Shown: positions 1 to 10,415 of the stretch, piece after piece | Position numbering within the stretch: position 1 is the first letter of the stretch | Layout: each line of letters opens with the position of its first letter | Assembly (NCBI GenBank): GCA_963693315.1 | Contig: OY856186.1 | Location: 71,418,128 to 71,482,127 of the forward strand | DNA: 64,000 nucleotides | Reading direction: 5' to 3' | Source of the DNA: Diogma glabrata | Taxonomy: Eukaryota > Arthropoda > Insecta > Diptera > Cylindrotomidae | The notes under the pieces: model-generated | What the model was told of the DNA's origin: nothing | Seen by the model: only the letters and a program-made list of their open reading frames with translations | Database searches by the model: none | Made by a program: the position numbers and the translations under genes

Positions 1-1765
1 TACATATATATATATATATATTTTTTTAAATAAAAAGTGTTGTGTTATAGGGTTTAGAATATATGTCACAACAACACACAAATACCTAGGTCCCACAACA
101 ATCTGCGTTCCAAGGTATTGATGAACGCTTTTTTTAAACCTCTGCGGGTTGAAGCCACCTGAGACAATGTATCCGGCAAACTATTCCATTTGTATGCAGT
201 TCGAACAAAGAAGTCTTTCTGCAATCTGCCAGTATGACAGCGTGGGATCTCGACCGTTTAATTGGTTGCGGTAGCCGATTGTCGAGTGGAACGGGGGTAA
301 GAATAAGTTTGAGGCATGATGCTGCTGATTTCATCTGAGCACTGCTGGTGACGATATTTATAAAAAACAACAAGGTCAGCAACAGTGCGAAGATGTTGTA
401 GGGAATCAAGTTTTGATGTTAAAGCTCGATCACCCACAATTCGTATAGCCCGCATTTGAACAGAGTCCAAGAGGGCCAAGATGGAAACAGAAGCAGCACC
501 CCAAACTTGACAACAGTGCTCCATACAGGGACGAATATAGGACTTATAAACATGGAGCAATTGGTATGGAGTGAAAATTTTTTTGCATCTATTTAGGAGG
601 CCGAGTTTTTTAGACGCGCTTTTTGCCATCGCCTTACATGATCGTTCAAGAGTAGGTCATTTGAAACTGTGACACCCAATAAACGAATGTTTTTACATTC
701 ACCCATTGGTTTATCACACATGCTGAATAAAATATCTTTGGGGAACTCGGTCTTTGATCTGAAAACAATCAACAGCTGTGTTTTGGTAGAGTTGAAATTG
801 ACCAGGTTTTGGTCACTTCAATTAGCGACTTTTTTTAGGTCTTTATTCACGTTTATGGCAGCGTCTCTCCGGGCAGGATTAATGCGTTCGTGCCTTTTAC
901 CTTTTGAAGGAAGGGGCTCGAATGACTTGCGCAGAGTACTATCATCTGCAAAACTATTTATTGGGTTGCTGGTGATTTTCAACAATTCGTTGATATAAAT
1001 CAAAAATTGGGTTGGGGACAACACTGAGCCTTGAGGTACACCAGCGTTAATTAGTTTAGACTCAGAAGAAAATCCGTCTAAGGAGACCGAAATGTATCGG
1101 CTGGATAGAAAATTTTGAATCAGCTTCACAACATTAGGATGAAAACCATACGCAACGAGCTTGTTGATTAAGTTGGCATGCCAGACTCGATCGAATGCCT
1201 TGGAGATGTCTAAAGCGATAACGTATGTTTCACCACCTTTATCAAGTATGCTGTTCCAACAATGCGCTACATAGTTTAATAGATCGGTGGTTGATCTTTT
1301 GTTTCGAAAACCGTATTGGCTGTCAGCTATTAAATGATTTGCTTCCAGAAATTTTGAAATGTGTGTATTAGTATAATGCTCGTAGACTTTGGATAGGACC
1401 GATAGTAAAGCTATTGGCCTATAATTTGAGATATCGGATTTCGGTCCCTTTTTGGGGATGGGCTGGACATTTGCCAACTTCCAGCACGAGGGAAATATAC
1501 CAGATTTGTAGGATTGGTAGAAATTAGAATATTTTAGTCCAAATTGGTGCAATTTCTTTAGAAAAGGTTTTTAAAATAATGGGGAATATTGTCCATTCCT
1601 GAGGCTTTGTTGATGTTTAACCCCTTTAAAAGTCTAGCGACTATTTTGGGTTTGAAGTGAAGTTCATTCATATTAACTCCTGAAGACTGGATTTGGGGTA
1701 TTTCTTTAGCAGTTTCCAAAACAGTGGAATTCAGGACAGTACAATGGAACAGTAGGATCGATATG
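1..1765 (-). mobile_element. Non-LTR retrotransposon, family A, copy 1 (5'-truncated, decayed)
   Basis: The element reads on the minus strand with its 3' end at the left, next to a short T run and a (TA)n tract at 1-29. The 3' UTR (about 30-110) is shared with the copies at 38433-38510 and 62554-64000. Reverse-transcriptase coding similarity runs from about 120 to 1760 but is broken by frameshifts and stops. It belongs to the jockey/CR1-type group: RT motifs include LDISKAFDRVW and FADDSTL. From 1421 rightwards the same sequence is also the left edge of the 4.24-kb tandem array, so the array was built out of this insertion. Confidence 0.85.
258..1552 (-). pseudogene. Reverse transcriptase remnant of family A copy 1
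   Basis: Two open segments survive, 818-1552 (244 codons) and 258-629 (123 codons), in different frames. The first carries RT motifs in order: the NYRPIALLSVLSK block, YGFRNKRSTTDLL, LDISKAFDRVW (first catalytic Asp), NAGVPQGSVLSP and FADDSTL (second catalytic Asp pair). The second encodes the post-RT region with the CMEHCCQVWGAA block. Comparison with the copy at 62631-63695 shows that a frameshift lies between the two segments near 640-820. It cannot make an active enzyme as it stands. Confidence 0.8.
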
Positions 1766-1800
1766 TTTCAAATCCATTCTAAAATTTTTATTGAATAATA

Positions 1801-1965
1801 TCGGGACGGCGCGCGTACGCAGTCCTGGCTACCAAAAATTTTACGCAAAAGATATCTACATTAGAGATAATCGCCAAGGTCAACCCCATCAGTAGTGCAA
1901 TGACTAAGTCTCGCTCCGAGGGAACCTCCTTGTTGATCACGGTAACCCTTACGCCAGGTAAGTAT
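1801..1965 (-). ncRNA. U1: U1 snRNA variant copy, unit 1
   Basis: U1 is the RNA of the snRNP that pairs with 5' splice sites. The 5' end reads ATACTTACCTGGCG, with the splice-site-pairing segment intact. The U1A-binding loop (AUUGCAC) and Sm site (AAUUUUUGG) are present. The variant differs from the neighbouring canonical-like gene at nine positions (RNA nt 39, 60-62, 90-91, 117-118, 140). These put one mismatch into each of stem-loops 1, 2, 3 and 4. This copy also has a 2-nt GC insertion in stem-loop 4, making it 165 nt. A promoter block CTCTAGCGA lies at 2014-2022. It is probably a pseudogene or minor variant. Confidence 0.9.
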
Positions 1966-1986
1966 GAATTGTGTTGAAAATGTATA

Positions 1987-2022
1987 CCTTATATTCTTTA
2001 AATTGGTATATAGCTCTAGCGA
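1987..2022 (-). promoter_or_regulatory. Putative PSE-type snRNA promoter of variant U1, unit 1
   Basis: The block from about -22 to -57 upstream of the variant U1 shares ACCTTATATT, TTTAAATT and CTCTAGCGA (plus-strand reading) with the canonical-like U1 flank, at nearly the same distance. Outside it the flanks of the two U1 types diverge. Position and conservation fit an insect snRNA proximal sequence element; that assignment is inference. Confidence 0.6.
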
Positions 2023-2059
2023 AAAATGAAATTTTTGTTTTGAAAATAAAATTTTCAAA

Positions 2060-3590
2060 TTTCAATCACTTTCCTTCTAAGTGAAGGGTAGAGTGAAAAG
2101 CGATTACTTTACGACCAGTTGAGAAGTAAAAATGACTGGATTATAGTTTTTAGTGTGTGTGATAAATTGAATTTAGTTAACTTTTAAAATTATAAAGTAA
2201 TAAAAGATTACGCGCCACAGGCATCTATTTTAACCCTCAGTAGAAATGAAATATGTACTTTCCACATTGGTATGAATTATATATACTATACTAGTTTGTG
2301 ATAAATCGCTTTTCATAACTTTATTTCCGAAATGTTGTTTTGCCTTTTTTCGGTCACATTTTGGTATTTGTTTCTCGTAAAATATAATTATTAAATATAG
2401 GTACCAACATTTATAGTGTACAGACAATAAGAATCTAAAAAAGTGTCCTAAATAATCGATCGAATCGCTTATTTGGGAATAGATAAGGAATTCCGACCGA
2501 TTTTGTCTATAAAGTAGCTTGGTCAAATTTATTTCTACAAACGTCATAAGAAAATAAACAGTTGCGATTTGATGTTTCCGAACAAAACCGAAAACTTCGT
2601 ACATATTTAAAAATATAAATTATCAAAACTATAAAAATATGTATATAAGGAGACAGAGAATGATTCAGTTTGCCAATTCTTACTGTGGGTCTTCACGTAA
2701 CATCTACAATCGAGTTATACAAGAAATCACACGTGAAGACTACTTCTATCAATGTCATAACATTTTTCATGATATTTTTTTCTACAAGAATTGTAGAAAA
2801 AAATATCAGTATGATTTTAGGATAATTCAAAAAAAATATGGCGATTTGATTTTGTTTATTTTCAAACATTTAAAATTCAAAGCAAATTTTATATATTATT
2901 TATATTTAAACTTCGTAGAATTTTTTGGAATACATAGTTATAATAAAATTATGGAAGAAAATAAAAGAGAATTCAAATGTCGAATTCTTTTTGCCAAAAA
3001 AATTGCTCTAATACGCCCCTTTTTGATCTGAGATCAATTTTTTTTTGACATTACGTGTTCTATTTAACCAAAAAAAGTGATTTTTTTTCGCCCGAAAAAT
3101 ATTTGTTTGAATCTAGATTTTTAGCTAGAGCAAGCATAAAATACAATAAAGAATACAAATAAATTTAAAAAATCTGTCAAAATTAGTAAACAAACAAAAC
3201 GCCATTTACTTATTATTATTTTTAATAGTGAAATAGTTACTTTTTAAATAAAGTATTGTTTAAATCGTGTTTTAATTTAAAAATTAACAAACTAATTAAT
3301 TGAATACAATTAATTACAATAATATTCAATGACAGTTCACAAATACAACTACAAAACTGGATCATATTTTTCATGTTCTTTTTATGAAAAAAAAATCACT
3401 TCTTCGCTCTGGACAAAAAGAATTCGACAAAAGTTTTGCAAACAAACAAAAACGCTGCTTTATATCTGTTAAAATCTATCAGTATGATATTTTGTAACAT
3501 CAACAGCCATCTTTGATATTTCTGTTGCATTTTTATCAATATCATTGGCATGATATTTGAAACGTGAAGAGGATGTGTTACGATATTTTG
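2060..3590. other. AT-rich spacer between the two U1 genes (repeated in every unit)
   Basis: About 1.5 kb with no supported gene. The open frames of 124, 130 and 99 codons seen here are AT-rich, overlap in antisense or match no family, and are preserved only because the units are near-identical. The stretch near 2550-2590 ends in GATGTTTCCGAACAAAACCG, which resembles the right terminal repeat of the MITE at 49182-49890, so part of the spacer is probably an old MITE end. Confidence 0.5.
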
Positions 3591-3593
3591 TAA

Positions 3594-3653
3594 ATAATAA
3601 CTATAACAGATAACTATAACAGATATATAATAATAACTATAACAGATATATGA
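3594..3653. repeat. 13-bp minisatellite within each unit
   Basis: Repeats of AACTATAACAGAT, partly interrupted by TATAATAAT. Units 2-5 have one more 13-bp repeat than unit 1 (7803-7872, 12044-12113, 16285-16354 and 24983-25052), which accounts for a 13-bp length difference. Confidence 0.85.
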
Positions 3654-3791
3654 TGCTGGTGGCTCTTTTGATATTTTGCCAAAATAATTAGTCAATCAAT
3701 AGATCAAGTAGTGTCTGATATATAGTGTACCCAACACTCACCTGCGGACAGGAATGCAACCGCCTAAATATAACATTTTTAATGAATAAGA

Positions 3792-3954
3792 TCGGGACGG
3801 CGCGTACGCAGTCCCGGCTACCAAAAATTTTACGCACGAGATATCTACATTAGAGATAATCGCGGAGGTCAACCCCATCAGTAGTGCAATGATAGAGTCT
3901 CGCTCCGAGGGAACCGCCTTGTTGATCACGGTAACCCTTACGCCAGGTAAGTAT
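3792..3954 (-). ncRNA. U1: U1 snRNA canonical-like copy, unit 1
   Basis: A 163-nt gene on the minus strand. It has a perfect 5' splice-site-pairing end (ATACTTACCTGG), stem-loop 1, stem-loop 2 with the U1A loop AUUGCAC closed by nine pairs or wobbles (nt 56-64 with 76-84), stem-loop 3, Sm site AAUUUUUGG, and stem-loop 4 with a fully paired CGGGAC/GUCCCG stem. Human and fly U1 are about 164 nt, so the gene is full length. The stem-loop 1 loop reads AUCAACAAGG where most animals have AUCACGAAGG, a change in the U1-70K binding loop present in all ten copies. Promoter block at 4002-4010. Confidence 0.96.
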
Positions 3955-3972
3955 GATTTATATTAAAAATTT

Positions 3973-4010
3973 TTACCTTATATTTTTAAATTAGGATAGT
4001 ACTCTAGCGA
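3973..4010 (-). promoter_or_regulatory. Putative PSE-type snRNA promoter of canonical-like U1, unit 1
   Basis: Conserved block about -19 to -56 from the U1 5' end, ending in CTCTAGCGA (plus-strand reading) at 4002-4010. The same block is at 8224-8232, 12465-12473, 16706-16714 and 25404-25412 in the other units, and orphaned at 27415-27423 beyond the array. No TATA-type conclusion is drawn because the region is AT-rich throughout. Confidence 0.65.
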
Positions 4011-4489
4011 ATTATAATCAAAGGTAATATTTTTTCATAATGCAATGTCTATATTTGATTTTTCACAACCTTATATGCATTACGAATCTTTTGGACTTTT
4101 TAAAAGTAGGGATTATTTGAGTACATTATAAACTGTGATGTTACTACCTGGCCGAAATTTTTCGCAGCCTAAATAATTTGACTCTAGATCTAGTGGACGT
4201 TTATCATCTAACTTCTCAAGCCAAGAATATAAACCTAAAATTGCCTTTAGCATTCAGAAGCGCAAACTAGTAGTTCAAGGAAGGCCTTTTTTGCCAAAAT
4301 ATTTGCTTAAAACATTTCAATAAAACCAAGGTATGACAAACTTGAGCTTCCTAAAAAAATGCGCTATGCAATTAACTAGAAAAATATGGCTTTGATGTCA
4401 TATATTAACCAGAAAACTATCTCGGGAGAACAAAGCAGCAAATTTAATATGGAAACCCGTTCATAATTGTTAATCTTACTAACCTTAAA

Positions 4490-4983
4490 TGAATCTATTT
4501 CAAATAATTCAACAAGTCCCCCAAATCGTGCCCTATCTACAAAGAGTAAAATGCATAAACGATAAAATCCCGCCTGGGTTTCAAGACGCTATTATAAATG
4601 TAAACGATGACCTAGAAAAGTCAACGATTGGGATGACAAACATTTGGTCAATTTAAATTCTACCAAAACACTGTTATTGATTATTTCCAGATCGTAAATG
4701 TGATAGCATTTGTTTATTGGGAGTCAAAACTTCCAATGGCTTACTCTGGAACGATCATATGACGATGGCAAAGAGCGCGTATCAATTACTCGACATTTAT
4801 GAGTCCTCGAGTATTGGTTGGTCAATTTTGAGGCGCTGGATTTGCTACAATCCTGTTTCGTTTCGATTCTTCTCCACAGCATACTATTCGAATTGCAGGT
4901 GATTGAAATTTAAAATCAAATTTTGATACAACATCGTCACTCTGTTGCTGATCTCGTTGTTTTTTATAAATATATCCACACTA
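4490..4983 (+). pseudogene. Plus-strand non-LTR (family A-like) RT remnant, first part
   Basis: Decayed coding sequence resembling the post-RT region of the family A element at 62631-63695. A stretch at about 4540-4690 matches its NPARRDAAINVNKDL and NLVNFNSTKTQLL blocks. The one at 4717-4902 matches LLWNDHVMAMAKSA. Stops and frameshifts are frequent. The same remnant is repeated in units 2 to 5 at 8711, 12952, 21651 and 25891 onwards. Similarity resumes beyond the embedded MITE at 4984-5226. Confidence 0.7.
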
Positions 4984-5226
4984 GTGCTGCGATTATGGAC
5001 TTTTCTAATTGTGAAAAAACTCACAAATTGTTACGTCAAATTGTGTATGAATATGCATAATTTTTTAGTGCATACAATTAAAAATTTGAAATTGTCAATT
5101 TTGAATATCCAATAACGAACGGTGCCTTTCGTATAAAATTTTATTGACAAAATAATTTTTTAAATAATTTTTATTGTCGAAATAATTTCGTATTTTTAAA
5201 CTCACAATTTGCCATAATCGCAGCAC
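4984..5226. mobile_element. MITE with 15-bp terminal inverted repeats (unit 1)
   Basis: A 243-bp AT-rich element bounded by perfect inverted repeats GTGCTGCGATTATGG at 4984-4998 and 5212-5226. It interrupts the non-LTR remnant: coding similarity resumes as GATGAAATCAG on its right. No transposase. Target duplication not certain; the flanks share CTAG. Copies sit at 9206-9448, 13447-13689, 22146-22388 and 26386-26628. Confidence 0.75.
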
Positions 5227-5640
5227 AGCTGTACTAGGATGAAATCAGATCTTCCACGCTGAACATGATTTTCTCCCATTTTAACCGTCGATTAGTTTAT
5301 GGAAACAGCCAAACTCTCCATTCTCCAACCACTTACTGTCATAGTGACAAAGTGCAGAGGGGCTTCTTGGAGTGAAACTTTTATGAAGAAACACTTGGAA
5401 AAACTATTTGTTGTTGAGAAAGATCCTAGTACATCAGTAATAAGAGTTTCTGAAATCATAAAAGACAGAACGCGGGAGTTTATTTCAAATCAACTAATCA
5501 CTACTAAAACTGAGCCTTGGTTCACGTGGGATGTATGATGAGGCGGTGAGGAATAAACGCAAAGCAATTAAGACGTATAACTCAAATAAAACACCTGAAA
5601 CTATAAGAAAGTAAGAAATTTTAGTAAATACATAATTAGA
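5227..5640 (+). pseudogene. Plus-strand non-LTR remnant, endonuclease-RT connector
   Basis: A 79-codon open stretch (5299-5538) ends in NQLITTKTEPWFTWDV. It aligns with the connector segment of the 58200-59941 element (IPNKLIIPKTDLWFSSKCKKA), but stops at the WDV. The sequence then runs to the unit junction at 5640. In unit 5 the same segment continues beyond 27041 into a longer family C fragment, so it belongs to that element. Repeats at 9521, 13762, 22461 and 26701. Confidence 0.7.
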
Positions 5641-5650
5641 GATATCGGAT

Positions 5651-5990
5651 ATAATTTGAGATATCGGATTTCGGTCCCTTTTTGGGGATGGGCTGGACAT
5701 TTGCCAACTTCCAGCACGAGGGAAATATACCAGATTTGTAGGATTGGTAGAAATTAGAATATTTTAGTCCAAATTGGTGCAATTTCTTTAGAAAAGGTTT
5801 TTAAAATAATGGGGAATATTGTCCATTCCTGAGGCTTTGTTGATGTTTAACCCCTTTAAAAGTCTAGCGACTATTTTGGGTTTGAAGTGAAGTTCATTCA
5901 TATTAACTCCTGAAGACTGGATTTGGGGTATTTCTTTAGCAGTTTCCAAAACAGTGGAATTCAGGACAGTACAATGGAACAGTAGGATCG
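5651..5990 (-). mobile_element. Family A RT fragment repeated at the start of each unit
   Basis: This is an internal piece of the minus-strand element at 1421-1765, carried along by the tandem duplication. It encodes the PIPKKGPKSDISNYR region and the upstream NINKASGMDNIPHYF block. Copies start at 9873, 14114 and 22813. Confidence 0.85.
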
Positions 5991-6030
5991 ATATGTTTCA
6001 AATCCATTCTAAAATTTTTATTGAATAATA

Positions 6031-6193
6031 TCGGGACGGCGCGTACGCAGTCCTGGCTACCAAAAATTTTACGCAAAAGATATCTACATTAGAGATAATC
6101 GCCAAGGTCAACCCCATCAGTAGTGCAATGACTAAGTCTCGCTCCGAGGGAACCTCCTTGTTGATCACGGTAACCCTTACGCCAGGTAAGTAT
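6031..6193 (-). ncRNA. U1: U1 snRNA variant copy, unit 2 (promoter block deleted)
   Basis: 163 nt with the same nine variant-specific differences as the other variant copies. The 19 bp carrying CTCTAGCGA at -49 to -57 are missing from its upstream flank, so this copy is the least likely of the ten to be transcribed. Confidence 0.9.
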
Positions 6194-8013
6194 GAATTGT
6201 GTTGAAAATGTATACCTTATATTCTTTAAATTGGTAAAAATTTTTGTTTTGAAAATAAAATTTTCAAATTTCAATCACTTTCCTTCTAAGTGAAGGGTAG
6301 AGTGAAAAGCGATTACTTTACGACCAGTTGAGAAGTAAAAATGACTGGATTATAGTTTTTAGTGTGTGTGATAAATTGAATTTAGTTAACTTTTAAAATT
6401 ATAAAGTAATAAAAGATTACGCGCCACAAGCATCTATTTTAACCCTCAGTAGAAATGAAATATGTACTTTCCACATTGGTATGAATTATATATACTATAC
6501 TAGTTTGTGATAAATCGCTTTTCATAACTTTATTTCTGAAATGTTGTTTTGCCTTTTTTCGGTCACATTTTGGTATTTGTTTCTCGTAAAATATAATTAT
6601 TAAATATAGGTACCAACATTTATAGTGTACAGACAATAAGAATCTAAAAAGGTGTCCTAAATAATCGATCGAATCGCTTATTTGGGAATAGATAAGGAAT
6701 TCCGACCGATTTTGTCTATAAAGTAGCTTGGTCAAATTTATTTCTACAAACGTCATAAGAAAATAAACAGTTGCGATTTGATGTTTCCGAACAAAACCGA
6801 AAACTTCGTACATATTTAAAAATATAAATTATCAAAACTATAAAAATATGTATATAAGGAGACAGAGAATGATTCAGTTTGCAAATTCTTACTGTGGGTC
6901 TTCACGTAACATCTACAATCGAGTTATACAAGAAATCACACGTGAAGACTACTTCTATCAATGTCATAACATTTTTCATGATATTTTTTTCTACAAGAAT
7001 TGTAGAAAAAAATATCAGTATGATTTTAGGATAATTCAAAAAAAATATGGCGATTTGATTTTGTTTATTTTCAAACATTTAAAATTCAAAGCAAATTTTA
7101 TATATTATTTATATTTAAACTTCGTAGAATTTTTTGGAATACATAGTTATAATAAAATTATGGAAGAAAATAAAAGAGAATTCAAATGTCGAATTCTTTT
7201 TGCCAAAAAAATTGCTCTAATACGCCCCTTTTTGATCTGAGATCAATTTTTTTTTGACATTACGTGTTCTATTTAACCAAAAAAAGTGATTTTTTTTCGC
7301 CCGAAAAATATTTGTTTGAATCTAGATTTTTAGCTAGAGCAAGCATAAAATACAATAAAGAATACAAATAAATTTAAAAAATCTGTCAAAATTAGTAAAC
7401 AAACAAAACGCCATTTACTTATTATTATTTTTAATAGTGAAATAGTTACTTTTTAAATAAAGTATTGTTTAAATCGTGTTTTAATTTAAAAATTAACAAA
7501 CTAATTAATTGAATACAATTAATTACAATAATATTCAATGACAGTTCACAAATACAACTACAAAACTGGATCATATTTTTCATGTTCTTTTTATGAAAAA
7601 AAAATCACTTTTTCGCTCTGGACAAAAAGAATTCGACAAAAGTTTTGCAAACAAACAAAAACGCTGCTTTATATCTGTTAAAATCTATCAGTATGATATT
7701 TTGTAACATCAACAGCCATCTTTGATATTTCTGTTGCATTTTTATCAATATCATTGGCATGATATTTAAAACGTGAAGAGGATGTGTTACGATATTTTGT
7801 AAATAATAACTATAACAGATAACTATAACAGATATATAATAATAACTATAACAGATAACTATAACAGATATATGATGCTGGTGGCTCTTTTGATATTTTG
7901 CCAAAATAATTAGTCAATCAATAGATCAAGTAGTGTCTGATATATAGTGTACCCAACACTCACCTGCGGACAGGAATGCAACCGCCTAAATATAACATTT
8001 TTAATGAATAAGA

Positions 8014-8176
8014 TCAGGACGGCGCGTACGCAGTCCCGGCTACCAAAAATTTTACGCACGAGATATCTACATTAGAGATAATCGCGGAGGTCAACCCCAT
8101 CAGTAGTGCAATGATAGAGTCTCGCTCCGAGGGAACCGCCTTGTTGATCACGGTAACCCTTACGCCAGGTAAGTAT
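8014..8176 (-). ncRNA. U1: U1 snRNA canonical-like copy, unit 2
   Basis: 163 nt, same as unit 1 except nt 161 is U instead of C, turning one stem-loop 4 pair into a G-U wobble. Promoter block intact at 8224-8232. Confidence 0.96.
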
Positions 8177-10252
8177 GATTTCTATTAAAAAATTTTACCT
8201 TATATTTTTAAATTAGGATAGTACTCTAGCGAATTATAATCAAAGGTAATATTTTTTCATAATGCAATGTCTATATTTAATTTTTCACAACCTTATATGC
8301 ATTACGAATCTTTTGGACTTTTTAAAAGTAGGGATTATTTGAGTACATTATAAACTGTGATGTTACTACCTGGCCGAAATTTTTCGCAGCCTAAATAATT
8401 TGACTCTAGATCTAGTGGACGTTTATCATCTAACTTCTCAAGCCAAGAATATAAACCTAAAATTGCCTTTAGCATTCAGAAGCGCAAACTAGTAGTTCAA
8501 GGAAGGCCTTTTTTGCCAAAATATTTGCTTAAAACATTTCAATAAAACCAAGGTATGACAAACTTGAGCTTCCTAAAAAAATGCGCTTTGCAATTAACTA
8601 GAAAAATATGGCTTTGATGTCATATATTAACCAGAAAACTATCTCGGGAGAACAAAGCAGCAAATTTAATATGGAAACCCGTTCATAATTGTTAATCTTA
8701 CTAACCTTAAATGAATCTATTTCAAATAATTCAACAAGTCCCCCAAATCGTGCCCTATCTACAAAGAGTAAAATGCATAAACGATAAAATCCCGCCTGGG
8801 TTTCAAGACGCTATTATAAATGTAAACGATGACCTAGAAAAGTCAACGATTGGGATGACAAACATTTGGTCAATTTAAATTCTACCAAAACACTGTTATT
8901 GATTATTTCCAGATCGTAAATGTGATAGCATTTGTTTATTGGGAGTCAAAACTTCCAATGGCTTACTCTGGAACGATCATATGACGATGGCAAAGAGCGC
9001 GTATCAATTACTCGACATTTATGAGTCCTCGAGTATTGGTTGGTCAATTTTGAGGCGCTGGATTTGCTACAATCCTGTTTCGTTTCGATTCTTCTCCACA
9101 GCATACTATTCGAATTGCAGGTGATTGAAATTTAAAATCAAATTTTGATACAACATCGTCACTCTGTTGCTGATCTCGTTGTTTTTTATAAATATATCCA
9201 CACTAGTGCTGCGATTATGGACTTTTCTAATTGTGAAAAAACTCACAAATTGTTACGTCAAATTGTGTATGAATATGCATAATTTTTTAGTGCATACAAT
9301 TAAAAATTTGAAATTGTCAATTTTGAATATCCAATAACGAACGGTGCCTTTCGTATAAAATTTTATTGACAAAATAATTTTTTAAATAATTTTTATTGTC
9401 GAAATAATTTCGTATTTTTAAACTCACAATTTGCCATAATCGCAGCACAGCTGTACTAGGATGAAATCAGATCTTCCACGCTGAACATGATTTTCTCCCA
9501 TTTTAACCGTCGATTAGTTTATGGAAACAGCCAAACTCTCCATTCTCCAACCACTTACTGTCATAGTGACAAAGTGCAGAGGGGCTTCTTGGAGTGAAAC
9601 TTTTATGAAGAAACACTTGGAAAAACTATTTGTTGTTGAGAAAGATCCTAGTACATCAGTAATAAGAGTTTCTGAAATCATAAAAGACAGAACGCGGGAG
9701 TTTATTTCAAATCAACTAATCACTACTAAAACTGAGCCTTGGTTCACGTGGGATGTATGATGAGGCGGTGAGGAATAAACGCAAAGCAATTAAGACGTAT
9801 AACTCAAATAAAACACCTGAAACTATAAGAAAGTAAGAAATTTTAGTAAATACATAATTAGAGATATCGGATATAATTTGAGATATCGGATTTCGGTCCC
9901 TTTTTGGGGATGGGCTGGACATTTGCCAACTTCCAGCACGAGGGAAATATACCAGATTTGTAGGATTGGTAGAAATTAGAATATTTTAGTCCAAATTGGT
10001 GCAATTTCTTTAGAAAAGGTTTTTAAAATAATGGGGAATATTGTCCATTCCTGAGGCTTTGTTGATGTTTAACCCCTTTAAAAGTCTAGCGACTATTTTG
10101 GGTTTGAAGTGAAGTTCATTCATATTAACTCCTGAAGACTGGATTTGGGGTATTTCTTTAGCAGTTTCCAAAACAGTGGAATTCAGGACAGTACAATGGA
10201 ACAGTAGGATCGATATGTTTCAAATCCATTCTAAAATTTTTATTGAATAATA

Positions 10253-10415
10253 TCGGGACGGCGCGTACGCAGTCCTGGCTACCAAAAATTTTACGCAAAA
10301 GATATCTACATTAGAGATAATCGCCAAGGTCAACCCCATCAGTAGTGCAATGACTAAGTCTCGCTCCGAGGGAACCTCCTTGTTGATCACGGTAACCCTT
10401 ACGCCAGGTAAGTAT
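10253..10415 (-). ncRNA. U1: U1 snRNA variant copy, unit 3
   Basis: 163 nt, variant type with the nine shared differences. CTCTAGCGA block at 10464-10472. Confidence 0.9.

Larger units (their letters stand above)
1421..5650. repeat. Array unit 1
   Basis: Left edge unit, 4230 bp, and the most distinct. It has an extra GC dinucleotide in the variant U1 3' stem-loop (about 1810), one fewer 13-bp minisatellite repeat near 3640, and private bases such as the C in the run at about 3401 and the G at about 4058. Its canonical-like U1 keeps a G-C pair in stem-loop 4 where the other units have G-U. Confidence 0.95.
5651..9872. repeat. Array unit 2
   Basis: 4222 bp. The 19-bp shortfall relative to units 3 and 4 is exactly a deletion next to 6236 that removes the conserved CTCTAGCGA promoter block of the variant U1 gene. 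Confidence 0.95.

Noticed and set aside
1861..2058. 65-codon minus-strand frame repeated in each unit, ending SLGARLSHCTTDGVDLGDYL
   Set aside because: It reads through the variant U1 snRNA. The frame is open by chance and the RNA features explain the conservation.
2230..3031. Opposed 124- and 130-codon frames repeated in all units
   Set aside because: No recognisable family, very AT-rich composition, and identity across units is simply that of the whole repeat.
3396..3695. 99-codon frame with YYISVIVICYSYY repeats
   Set aside because: It is a translation of the 13-bp minisatellite.
3738..3929. 63-codon minus-strand frame in unit 1
   Set aside because: Lies within the canonical-like U1 gene and its flank, so not a protein.
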